Positions 9,601 through 20,287 of a stretch of 21,336 nucleotides of DNA are shown here, in pieces; the stretch's first letter is position 1, and every line of letters begins with the position of its first letter. Below the pieces are notes generated by a model. The model saw only the letters and a list, made by a program, of their open reading frames with translations. It ran no database searches and was not told the origin of the DNA. This DNA comes from Podochytrium sp. JEL0797 (taxonomy: Eukaryota > Chytridiomycota > Chytridiomycetes > Chytridiales > Chytriomycetaceae): the NCBI GenBank assembly GCA_027596195.1, contig JADGJG010000395.1, positions 1 to 21,336 on the forward strand, given 5' to 3'. Made by a program: the position numbers and the translations under genes.

Positions 9601-12600
9601 ACCATTGAAATGCAGGCGCGATAGATGCTGCAGATCCGCAGGATGGTTTGAAAACGGCCTGCAAATTGATGGCTTTTGAAATATCTGCGGACCCAATGGG
9701 ACCCAAGATTTCAATGTTCGGAACAAAATCGTCGGTTGACTTTGCGAGTGAGAAGCTTGCGTCTCCAATTCCACCCAAAAAATTGACTAGAACGAATGAA
9801 AATGTGTATGCTCCAGCAGGAAGTTGAGAAGAGGGAATGTTCACTGTTGTTTGGGCCCCCGAAAGGAACAGAGCGAGCTGCGCGTTCATTGTCGACTGCA
9901 AAGTTGTCTTGGAGGCTGTAGATATCCCCGGGGAAGTGAATGAGACCTTTCCCGATACAAACAGCCGACTTCCAGAATTGGACGTCAAAGACAAGTCCAG
10001 CACGATATTTTGACACGACGCAATTTGGGTCGGCCCCACAACTACCACCCTGGGTATAGGAACACTTGCTGGGCCTGCAATCACTGATTTTCCAACCACA
10101 TAATCCGAATACAAGCTACCAGCCGTATATAATTTGTATGGTAAGAATGAGATCGATGACCCAATGACAGGTTTCCTCGCCAGTGCTGAGCCGAGAACCA
10201 AAATTACTGTGTTCTGCGATGTAAAATACACTGCGCATCCGCTAGTTCCACCATAAACTGTAGAAAAAGGCACTCCATTGAACTGCAGCAATGTTGAACA
10301 ATCCGTTGAAGTTTGCAGATTGCTTGTTGGCCGCGTCGCCACCGGCGTGTTAAACTCAATCACCACAGAGCCACCATCATTCGAAAATGAGCTCGACATC
10401 ATAACAGAGGCTGCAGAGAATACGGTCAGACTGAAATTGGCATTAGATTTTGAGTTCAGAATTGCGAGGTCGCTCCGCCATTGAGTGATTACAGCAGGAA
10501 GCTCATAGGCGATCATTACATTTACTGTCATTGAAGATGGTATCGATGGAATGTTGCAAGCGGCATTTGTGCTGTTGAAAACAGTGGCGGGGGTTCGAAC
10601 GATGTTGGGGATAGCGAACAAGCATTCTGGAGAGAATCCGGTGAGGAGGTTTTGGCCAGTGATTTCCAACGCAGATTGAATGTTTGTATAGGCTTTGATC
10701 GGTGTTGCCGAAAAGAACATAGACTGCTGAGAAAACACGTTCAACGCAAACGTGGCGTTTTGCGAGCTTTCAAACTCAACCAGAAACAAAGCTTGTGTTG
10801 CATTTACCGGCATGGTCAAAATACTCGACATCTGAATCTGAAGCTGCTGTTGAGATATTGGAATGATTGACAAAGATCCAATCAACGATGAATTTGACGA
10901 ATTTGCATATAAACGTGCGCGAACACTTGAGCCGAGCAACCCTGCCCCAAAAATATTGATTCGCGCTTGTCCATTATTTGGAATCACTGTCGGCTCAATA
11001 CGATCCCAAATCATGCCACATGACGTGCCGTTGCCGTTGCAAATTCCGCAGTAATCTGGAACTGCAGTTCCGTTCACGAAACCAGCACAATCAACGCAAG
11101 TCGTGCCAGAGCCACCACATACACCGCATTGATCATATGTTATAGCTGATAGAATCGGAACACAGTTTCCCGTACAGTCCTTGACGAACGATAATGAGTC
11201 CGTTGGACCGAGGCACACTCCTCTGCAGTCGCGATTATCAAAGTAAGTGCATACGCCACATATATAAAGCTGATTATTTGGACAAGAGGGTTGAGTTGGG
11301 ACTGGAGTGTTGGTCGAGGAAGGTGGAGGCTGACTGTTTCATTACTCAATACTAGAAGAAAGAGTGGGTGGACTCACGTTGAGGATGTGGCCGAAACTCC
11401 TGAAGAAATCATTGTGACAGCCAAAGCCATGGTTGAGTAGTCTGTTACAAAGGGTTAAAAAGACGTTTGCGGGTTTGGTCGCTCACAGGTGATTCCTTCT
11501 GATATATTAGGATCGCACCAAGGAAAAGAGCTTTCAGTCGATGCTTCTCTAGTTGTTCTATCCGTCTCAGTGGAAATATTGGACTGCGGCGAACCTGTGG
11601 AAACGTTAATTAAAATGATCATGACTTGGAGAAAAAAACACACCACAAGGACGAAAAATCGTTGAGTGGGAGGTCGAAATAATATTTTCGAGGGTTGTTG
11701 GAGATGCTGTTATCTCTGTCGATGAAGAAATGGCATTCGATTCAGCCTCGTTCAGTTGAGTTCCAGATGGAAAAGCGGAGGACGTTCGCGTAGTTGAAGT
11801 GGGTTGGTAAGTTGCTGTCGCTTGTTCAGACACGCTCGATGGGAGCACTGATTGCTGAAAATAGGTGATTGAAATAGCTGGCGTTGTAGCGGACTCGTAT
11901 TCTGTTGCAGTTGATGATATAACCGAGAAAACTGAACTGGAAGTTTCGGTCTCAGCAGATGAATTGAAGAATGGTTCAGAAGCTGTGAGGTAAGTCCTCA
12001 TACTTTCGGAGTCGGTTTGCACCGTGGCTCCAAAACTACTCGCATTAGATTGTTCTGTTGAAGTTATGATATAACTTGCTGTGGAGGGAGTTGCCGATGT
12101 CATGGTAACTGAATTCGATTCCGTTTTGTGCAGGAATGTGACAGAAGTGAATTTGCTCGACTCTTCTGTGACGGCAGTTGCGCCAAATGTGAATGAATTC
12201 GTAGCGGTTGGTGTATCTATCGTTGTTTCTCCCTCTGTAGGCGCTGATGACTGAACAGAAGTGATTGCAATAGCTGGTGTTGTTGTTGTTGCAGACTCGT
12301 ATTCTGTCGCAGTTGTGATTTGAAGCGAAGAATTTGGCGTAAACGATGATGATACAGCCGAGGAAACTAAACTGGAGGTTTCAGTCTCAGCAGATAAATT
12401 GAAGAATGTTTCTGAAGCCGTGAGGTAAGCCCTCATACTTTCGGAGTCGGTTTGCACCGTGGCTCCAAAACTACTCGCATTAGATTGTTCTGTTGAAGTT
12501 ATGAAATAACTTGCTGTGGAGGGAGTTGCCGATGTCATGGTAACTGAATTCGTTTCCGTTTCGTGCGGGAATGTCGTTGCGGCCACAGTAAATGCATTCG

Positions 12601-13896
12601 TGGCGGTCGACATGGCTATCGTCGTTGCTCCTTCCGAAAGCTCAGTTGACAGCCCGGAAATAATATCAGAAATGTGAATGAATGTCGAATTTGGAGTCCA
12701 GCCAGTAATACTCTCTAAGATACTCATATCTGTGCTGATCGATGTCTCCGACGTTCCAGGTGGATGGGGAACCCATCCCGTCACTCGCTCTGTCTCCCAT
12801 TCAGAGGAGCTGTATGAGTTTTCCGTGGAAGCAATCTTCCTAGTTTTTGTTGGCTGTTTTGTGTTGTTTAACCGAAGAGGCAGTGTTGAATTCCAGTATA
12901 TGTAGTCTCGATGGAGGTATAATCAGTCGATGTATTTATACCGCTAATGTTGGGTGCCACGGAACTCGATTCCGTTCGAGTGGGTATTCGATCGGACAAA
13001 CTTTCAACGAACGAGAATGAGCCACCCGCGTTTTCACTCGTCAATACGGTTCGGGTTGTTTCGCCAGAATCAGATGAGACCAAGTCGCTCTTTAGAACGG
13101 GTTCTGTTGGCAATGGCGGATTGAATGTGAAGGGGCCCAGCGTGACTCCTCCCGTCGCGGAAGTTCGCGTCGGCCGCCCGGGTTCATACTCAGTTTGGAT
13201 GAAATCCGTTGTGCTCACGACTTGGTGACTCGTAACATCCAATGTCTGTAGCATAATAGATTCCGTGCTGTTTGATGTCGGGCTCCATGACAAAAACGAT
13301 GGCGACGCGCTTTCGCGTGGTGAATTGACGGAATAGGAGCGTGTTTTGGTAATTTTGGTTGATTCGGTGAAGGGTTCTGATGATATGGGTGCTGAGGACG
13401 GCAATGGAAACACTGACGTTGACGTTGGCTGAGCAGATGTGAATATAAAAGAAGGTGTATTATCACTGCTTTCATTTGATTCAGAGGATATGGTGATGGT
13501 TGTCGATGCGGAGTGAACAAATCTGGTTTCCGAGTCGATGGTCTGGTCGATGGTGAGCGATTCGGCGATGTGAGAATTTTCGATTATTATGGACGCGCAT
13601 TTTGTAAGTGGCTCTGAAAGCGTGTTTGTGTGTATCTCGTTCCGAGAATCGGTATGCACCATAAATGCGATTGCACTCGTGATTTCGGAGACTGTTGCTG
13701 ATGGTGACGAATTCAATCCATTAATCATCTCTGTTTCAATGCTGGTATCAGAGATCATGCGAGCCCTAATTTTTGATCGCGTGTGAGGGGAAATTTGTTT
13801 TTGTGCGCTGACAAATAAACAAACGAAAAAAGGGCGAAAAAACAAAAATAGAAAATAACTGAGGAAAATGAACCATGCATTTTTTGGTAAAAACAT
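6668..13896 (-). CDS. Giant type I surface protein: Ser/Thr stalk, Cys-rich, TIG, REJ/PKD-like, GPS-like, one TM; 7 exons
   Basis: Minus-strand exons are 13896-12873, 12789-11644, 11594-11487, 11441-11378, 11333-9154, 9095-8666 and 8612-6668, about 2298 residues with matching phases. Introns are 44-83 nt; the first one's borders are the least sure. The proposed start gives a signal-like N-terminus (hydrophobic to about residue 32, ending FVSA|Q). The alternative ATG at 13758 lacks it. Residues to about 790 are Ser/Thr-rich with two tandem repeats. Next come Cys-rich CGVC modules (about 795-890), a TIG-like domain opening IEPTVIPNNG, then REJ/PKD-like units (LTYDWTC, LTYAWF, FTFSWEL). A GPS-like motif CRCNTLG precedes a helix at about 2109-2130, a basic CRKDKRKKRK stop-transfer and a 168-residue tail. 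REJ plus GPS recalls polycystin-1 and PKDREJ. Its role as an adhesion or sensing receptor is inferred. Confidence 0.75.
11985..12552 (-). repeat. Tandem 435-bp period repeat inside the Ser/Thr stalk
   Basis: Block 11985-12117 recurs at 12420-12552 (offset 435 bp, 145 codons) with about two mismatches in 133 bp. The flanking parts of the unit are more diverged. The protein units share SVTMTSATPSTASY and SFGATVQTDSESMR. The whole duplicated region spans roughly 11840-12640. Confidence 0.93.
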
Positions 13897-13918
13897 AAAA
13901 ACGAAGAAAAAAACGAAA

Positions 13919-16900
13919 TCAATCACTCCCATACGAATTCCTCCTCCTCCCTCCCCGAACCATCCCTTCCTCACTCGAGACACTTCCCCTCCGTCTGCCT
14001 CCCTCCCTCCCCCTCCCACCACCACCACCACTTCTCGAGTTTTTGTATTGGGTATCATTCCTCGACGGCTGGCCCCTCCTCCCACCAACACCACCATCCC
14101 CTCGACTCCTACTCGCGTCACGACTCCGATCCCTCTCCCTCCCCGCCACCGCTGCACTCGGGGCAACACTCAACCGGTTCCCCACCGCAGCAGGGTTCAC
14201 CCTCCGATTCCTTTGCGTGCTCAAATCGCGTCGCGCGGGTGCAGCCGGCAAAGGTGATACAGAAACTTCCTCCCGTTTCACTCCACCGCCGCGTTGTTTC
14301 GCCCCACCACCGCCACGACGCACTCCCACTTCGAGACTACTCCTCCGCGATGACTGAACAGAAGATGCGTCCGAATCCGTCCCACCCGCCTTCGCCTCCT
14401 CCTGTGAAGCCTCGTGTTGGAGGAACGACAATTGTTTCGCAGAGATGCCCACAGCCGAAAGCGTTGTACTTGCGACACTCACGAGACTCAGGATCGAATC
14501 GGTAGTGGTTCTGCCCACGATGCGGGGTGGTGCATTAGGATCGCTGGGACTCGTTGTGGTGGTTGTTGCAGCTGTGGCAGCGGGGTCGCCCTTCTTTCCG
14601 CCAAAAATCCACCCCAATACGCCCTTCTTGGGCGCTACCGCGGTGGTGGGTGTGGGTGCACCCAAAGGAGGCGAGTCCGTTGCGATGAGAGATGCGGTAG
14701 ACGGGGTGTCCTTTTCCCTCGTTGCTTCGAAAACAGACGACGCGACGCTGCTCGTTCTTGGACTCGCAATGCTGCTGGCGGTGGACGTGGAAGGCGCTGC
14801 TGCTGCTGGAGCGGGTATATTGGTTGCACCTGCAGCGTTGGCGGTAACAGCACCGCCAGCAGCAGGAGGTGGCTTGCCTCCCCACAACTTTCGAAAGAAT
14901 CCTGGGCTCGTTGTTGGCGATTGAACCGCCTCTGGCCCCGCCGCAGAGCCACCACTCAGGTTCACAGGGGACGGCGCCTTCCCGGATCGAAGGGAAGATT
15001 CGGAACGCGCAGTACTCGTGACGCTCAAGTGCGAGTCGCGCGCCCCGCCTCCGCGTTCGCTGGCGGGCGTTCGCGACAAGGAGAGGAGGGACGGAGTGGA
15101 TCGGATTTGGGAGGATGAGGTGGAAGCGCGGGTGGGGAGAGCGGCGGCGGTGGCGGTGGGTTTGAAGGGGAGTGGGACTTGGTGGTGGGGCGGGGTATCT
15201 TTCTCGGAGTTGGACGAGTCGCTCGAGGAATAGCGTCGCGGGGTTGTAGTGGGAATTGGTCGTGGTGGAGAAACGGCTGGAGAGCGTTGGTTGCGAAGGG
15301 GTTGTGGTATCTTGATAGCCGGTTTCTTGTCGACAAGGCTGTCGGCACTCGAATATCGCTTGTTGGAACGACTTCCGGCTGCTGCTGCGGCGGGGTCACG
15401 GCGAGGGGGGGAAACGGCAGCAGCCCGCTGCTTTGACGATTGCTGTTTCGAAACCGGCTGCTCATCCACACTACTCGCATCGTCGCTGGAATATCGCGTC
15501 CCTCTGGATTGAGTCGGCTGTGAGCGAGACGGAGAAGTCACATCGACCCGTTGTTTCAAAGGCTGCTGCTTCGCAAACGTTGGTTTCCGGTCCTCATCGC
15601 TTGAATATCGGCTCTTCGAATGCGGAGACGTCGGGACTGGAAGCGACGGTGAAACAGCAGCGTGGTGAGTCTTGGACGCTGGTTTCCCAAGATTCCGCGA
15701 TTCCCCTCCTCGTCCCACCTCCAAACCGAAACCACGACGATCCCTCGAATCGCCGTTCGAATCCGTAACCGAGTCACTCGCAACCGAACCTCCCCCATGA
15801 CGCACATTCCGCTCGACCTCCTCCGCGCTCGAACCAGACCCTCGCCGCACCGAATCCACAGGCTTCTTCCCCGCCTGGCCCTGACCCGCCTTCTTGGCAA
15901 AAACAGGCGACCGCACCTTGCGAATGTCCTCAAACCTCACATCATCGTCATCATCACTCTCCGTCACTGGAATCTGGAACGCTGAACCGTCCGAAAAATT
16001 ACGAAGACCCCCGCGTGAACTTTCCGAATCCGCACTCAATCGATACGAATCGACTCGCTTCTTCCCGCCACCACCACCACGCGCAAACGGGTGGCTCAAA
16101 TCCGGGTTCGTTTCTGAAATCGGAGACTTGGACAGCTCCTTCGTATCCCTACCACGGCTGCGATCATCGCGTTGTGTTGGTTCGTCACCGGAACTACTCG
16201 AAGTGTCGCTCAACGAAAACGCTGGGTTGGTTGGCTTTTTGGCGGTGGTGGTTGGAGAACGCGGGTCCTGGGACGAAGGCGACAGAGCACCGCGAGGTTT
16301 TTGTTTTGGAGGGGCGAAAGTTTGCGAGGAAGTGGCGGCGTGATTGGGGGGAGAGTTGGACGAATCGGTGTCGGATTGTGAGACGGCGAGGGAGCGAGGT
16401 GGGGATGGAGATCGCTGCTGCTGCTGCTGTGGGTATTTCGAAGGTGGTTTCGGCGCAGAAGCGGAGACCGGAGATGCTGGAACTGGAGCTGGCTTCGTGG
16501 CGAGTTTGGAGGGCTTTGGGACCGGAGGTGGTGGAGGCGCGTCAGACTCTGGCTCCGAATAGAATTGATGTTGCTGCAGCTGTTGCGGCTGCTGCTCGGG
16601 ATGCAGCAGTTGAGAATCCGCCGCCCCTTTCTTCCCACCACCGCCCACACCTCCAACATCCAACCCCTTCCTCCCCGGCTCCTTCTCCAATCCACCCCGA
16701 CGATCCTTCTTCAATGCACCCCGACTCGTCTCCACCCCACCAACAAACCCCACCACCGCCACCCCAAACAACACAAAAAAAAAATCAGCCCACACCCCCA
16801 AACCATCAGAACGCCCCCGCAGCATAAACCCCGGCACCCACCACAAAACCAACACATACGCCTTCACACGTGGGTTCGTAATCATCAGGACGCAGCTGCG

Positions 16901-18085
16901 GCGTTTCGAGGCATGCACACGATGGAATGGTTTTTTGCGGTGATGGCGCGGTTTGGTGGTGGTGGTGGAAGGAGCTGCGGCGGCGGCGGCGGCAGGTTGG
17001 ATGGTGGGTTCGAAAACGACGGGGGGTGGAGGTAGAGGGGCGTCATTCTGCGTGGCGGTGGTGGTGTCGGCCTTTTTGGAGGATTTCTTCTTGATGACTG
17101 CCGGTGGCGGTGGTGCCGCGACAACGGGAGGAGGAGGAGGCAAAGGATCAGGGGAAAGCGCAGGAGGTGGTGGTGGATCCTTCTTTTTGGATTGTTTGCG
17201 CGCGAGAAGGGGAGGGTCTAGGTCGTCTTGCGACGGGGCCTTGGAAACCGAGACGGAGGTGGAACGGGTCACGATCGCGGGTGGGGGTGGACTTTTCTTG
17301 GATGGTTTGATGGAGAGTGGCGGAGGTGGTGGTGGAGGGGAAGCTTGCTCAGACGAATCGTGAATGGGTTTGGTGGGCCGCTTTTTTGAATTGGAACGAT
17401 CCAATGTCGGGGCAGGTGGTGGGGACTCGGATCGCGGGGTCTCGGGTCGCGATGACTTGGGTTTCTGAGAGGAGTGGTTCGCATCTGGATGCGGTTTGGA
17501 AAGTTTTGAAGGTTTGGAGGGGACTGAGTCGAGAGTTGGTTTCCGGATCGGAGCCGAATGGTCGAGACCTGCAAAAACAGGAGAATGAAGAGTGAGAAAT
17601 TGAGTTCAATTGACTTCCATTAAATTGCGAAATAGCAGCTACTCAACTGTCTTTGGAAGACGATTTTTCAGAAGATGCGGTTGGTGGAGGGGAAGAGTCG
17701 ACGCGTTTCTTGCGAGTGGCGGTGATGGGCGATGGGGGTCTCGCAGCGAGTTCAGTTACTTCGAGGGAGAGTGCAGAAATGCGAGGAGTTGGTCTACGTT
17801 GAGGACGATCCACAGGGCTGCTTCGCGCGGCTGACAAATGAGAAACAAAGGCATTTAGCAACCACACACACAAAAATGATCAACATCATACAATGTTCGG
17901 CCCTCTGAGCGGTCGTTGGCAATGCTCGGCGGCTTCCGGAGCGATCCAAAGTGGATTTCGGCGACAACGCATCGACCGGATCCCTGCTCCGACTCCGTTT
18001 CTGCGAACCGTCTCTGTTCCTGCGACCAATGACATCTTCTCGACTCGCGCGAATTCTTGGCTGCCGCTGGTCCGCGGCAGCGGCG

Positions 18086-18150
<65 letters not shown>

Positions 18151-19038
18151 GCGAGCAGCAACGACGCGATTCCTGGAGCGGTGATCGACGTCCGACTCGC
18201 CATCTCTTTCGGCGCGATCCACCTTCCTCCTCGGGGCTTCGCGGTCCGAGGCATGCGCTTCACGATCCGAATACGCATTGTGGTTGTCGTGATCGTCGCT
18301 CCTTCGGGGTCTCTCGCGGGCACCCTTGGTTTCAGCGCCCTTCATGGCAACAGCAACACCCCTCTTCTCGCGATCGCGATCCGACTCTATTCCATCGCGA
18401 TCCAAAGCGCGTAATTTGCTATCCTGATTTGTACGAGAGCCATGAGTTTGAGTGGGACGGCGAGGGAGATCGGCCGAGGCAATTTGGGAGTCATCTGATT
18501 CATCAGCGGTTGTTCTTTGGCGACGTTGAAGGGAATGATTTGTGTGGTCAGGAATTGGGCGTTTCTAAAGCGAAATGAAATGGTATCAGAGGACTAGGTT
18601 CGAAAATAAGGGGGCACACTTTTTCGGATTTACTTCGTTGTTTGGGATGCGGTCAGGCCTCTCGTGGGCATGGTTTGTATGCGAGTCGTTCTTGTCTGAC
18701 AAGGCAGGGTGGTCAGCGAGTCTCTTTTTTGAGGCGGGGCTGCGTCCGCGGGCTGCTGCTGCGGCGCGGTGGTGCGGATCGTTTGGCTCAGCAGTGCGAG
18801 GCGCCTTCGTTGTCTCTCGAGGCGACGCCTTGTTGTTGCTTCTCGAGTTCTTGTCGCCACTTCGAGAGACGTCGCGGCGAGTCGTCGCTGCTGGTGCCTT
18901 GTTGGCGCGGGGCGTGTCGTTGTCGTCGTCGCTTGCCGCCTTTCGCCGCCTCCGCGCAGTGTCGCCACCAACGTCTGTTTCGTCATCGTCGCTGTGTCTC
19001 TTTGCTGCCAAGGCCGCCGCTGCCCGTCGCGAACTCAT
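13919..19038 (-). CDS. Very large, mostly disordered Pro/Ser/Arg-rich protein with a central hydrophobic hairpin, 4 exons
   Basis: Minus-strand exons are 19038-18634, 18564-17892, 17830-17648 and 17568-13919, giving 1636 residues with all phases matching. Introns are 69, 61 and 79 nt (gtaaat...tttag, gtatga...gtcag, gttgag...tgcag). The start is the first in-frame ATG (MSSRRAAAALAAKR). Residues 1-420 are highly charged, with Arg-Asp/Ser runs and a 22-Asn tract. Poly-Pro blocks follow. Two hydrophobic segments lie near 658-670 (YVLVLWWVPGFML) and 678-699 (ADFFFVLFGVAVVGFVGG), the only membrane-like part. Residues about 1073-1215 hold a fourfold RYSS repeat. Two aromatic/basic motifs (GFFRKLWGGK and GVLGWIFGGKKG) come later, and the C-terminus is RGG-like. 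No family is recognised. It may be a membrane-anchored scaffold, but that is only inference. The high-GC codon use differs from the AT-richer receptor gene beside it. Confidence 0.7.
15180..15618 (-). repeat. Four-copy RYSS-type protein repeat in the disordered protein
   Basis: Four diverged units of roughly 40-46 residues each begin RYSSD, RYSSD, RYSSA or RYSSS. They continue through an acidic/Ser stretch and then a Lys/Gln/Pro segment. The first three end in a (V)SPxR-like motif (TSPSR, VSPPR, VSPPR). The pattern is conserved at protein level but diverged in DNA, so it is older than the stalk repeat of the receptor gene. Confidence 0.75.
18085..18150 (-). repeat. (AAC)22 trinucleotide repeat encoding 22 Asn
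   Basis: Positions 18085-18150 on the plus strand are 22 perfect GTT units, read as AAC on the coding minus strand. They give a pure Asn tract within exon 2 of the large disordered protein, near its residues 220-245, followed by four Ala. A perfect triplet array like this is prone to length change between strains. Confidence 0.97.
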
Positions 19039-19713
19039 CGACACACGTGGAAAGTGATTCCAAAACAAAAAATCAAATCAAGATGCCGCCGAAACCGAAA
19101 ATCTGTTCATCTCTTATTGGTGGAAACTCGGATTGGTTGGATTGCATGAACACTTCCTTTTTGCTTCAATCAAATTCTTTAAGAGGTCATCGCTCAGTGC
19201 GTTTTAACACTTGGTTTATTTTCTTAGATGGGTCTTGGATTTGTGGATTCCAGCTCTCCAGTAGAAATTACCAATGAAAACCATGGATCTGAGAGCAGCC
19301 GATTTTGGTTGCGTTTCCATCTCGCGAGGATTGGGAGAAGGGGTGTGGCCCAAAAAAATCAACCCGAAAAATCAAGATGGTTTGTGCACGGCCCACACAC
19401 CATCCCCACCTGCCGCCTCTCCATCCACCATCAGCGACCATTCGATTCGAGTCTGAAACATACGTAGTCGAATATTTGCCGCACCGCCGTTGTGAATGAT
19501 GGCAGCCCGTGATGGCAGAAGCAGATGCTGTTTTCAACTTGTTGACATTGGCATCGCGCTGCCCTCGATGACGTCATGCGTTTGGTTCGACCTGATTGGG
19601 CGTCTGTGAAGGATTGGCAACTGCTCTGTCCACTTCACTTTGAAGGTGCCTGGAAGGCTGCGAAGAGGATCTCGACACCGCTTTGAAGTCACTCCTCGTC
19701 CCATTGATCGAAA
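19039..19713. promoter_or_regulatory. Divergent intergenic region between the disordered-protein gene and RPL14
   Basis: These 675 bp separate two divergent starts. Small frames at 19083-19277 (beginning MPPKPKIC) and 19228-19467 show no family features and are not called. The region contains a CRE palindrome and a possible ATG-only first exon of RPL14 at 19377-19379, followed by a gtttgt donor. Otherwise I see nothing recognisable. Confidence 0.5.
19568..19577. promoter_or_regulatory. CRE/ATF-type palindrome ATGACGTCAT
   Basis: A perfect 10-bp palindrome with the TGACGTCA core lies about 140 bp upstream of the RPL14 ATG at 19714. bZIP factors of the ATF/CREB class bind this core. Its distance and position suggest control of RPL14, but one site can occur by chance. 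If RPL14 starts at 19377 instead, the site is within its first intron. Confidence 0.45.
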
Positions 19714-20281
19714 ATGTCTACTCGCCTGATCGAATCTCTTAATAATTCTGGCTCTCGTTTGCAGGTCTACAATCGTTTCGTTGAAGTTGGTCGTGTCGTT
19801 CTTGTGAACTATGGCCCTGATGCCGGAAAGATCGCTGTCGTTGTGGACATCATTGACCACTCCAGAGTATGTATCTCTCGCCTTGCGTGATTTGCATCTC
19901 GTGTTCAAAGGACGTCCCTTGCTGGACTGATGAATTACTCACCGTCTTGTCGACATCAACCAGGTTCTTATTGACGGCCCCACCACCGGAGTCGCCCGCC
20001 AGGCTCTCTCCTACAAGCGTTTCAACTTGACCGACATTGTCATCAAAGTGCCCCGCACTGCTGGAACTGCTGCCGTCACTGCGGCTGTCCAGAAGGCGGA
20101 CATGGAGGGTCTCTGGAACAAGACTGCCTGGGCCAAGAAGCTCGCTGTCCGCAAGGTCAGACAGAACTTGTCCGACTTTGACCGGTTCAAGTTGATGATT
20201 GCGCGCAAGCAGAAGCGGGCCATCATTGGAAAGCAGTTTGCCAAGCTCCGAAAGGCTGCCTTGAAGGCCAACCAACTTTAA
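19714..20281 (+). CDS. RPL14: Large-subunit ribosomal protein L14 (eL14)
   Basis: Exons are 19714-19866 and 19964-20281, with a 97-nt intron (gtatgt...accag), giving 156 residues. Family hallmarks in order are RFVEVGRVVLV, AGKIAVVVDIIDH, the exon junction, VLIDGP, GVARQA, then the C-terminal WAKKLAVRKVR, LSDFDRFKLM and ARKQKR. eL14 is a component of the cytosolic 60S ribosomal subunit. The N-terminus is uncertain. With the 19714 start, about 17 residues precede VYNRFVEV, longer than in most eL14. The DNA before VYNR (cttaat then ctcgtttgcag at 19764) looks like a 3' splice site. An alternative is a first exon of only ATG at 19377-19379 spliced over 19380-19764, giving MVYNRFVEVGR, a standard eL14 start. 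I list the contiguous frame but rate both as possible. Confidence 0.93.
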
Positions 20282-20287
20282 GCTTTA

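Noticed and set aside
13868..17363. Many plus-strand Pro-, Gly- or Val-rich frames opposite the disordered protein
   Set aside because: They are antisense shadows of low-complexity GC-rich coding DNA. The minus-strand frame runs unbroken for over 3.6 kb and splices in phase to upstream exons.
17893..18578. Plus-strand frames rich in Val, Leu or Cys over the triplet array
   Set aside because: The GTT repeat stays open in every frame, so homopolymeric Val/Leu/Cys tracts are trivial. The AAC-coded Asn frame has in-phase splice junctions.
19867..19963. Possible C/D box snoRNA in the RPL14 intron (ctgatga near 19927)
   Set aside because: A C-box-like TGATGA is present, but no D box CTGA follows at a suitable distance and there is no closing stem.
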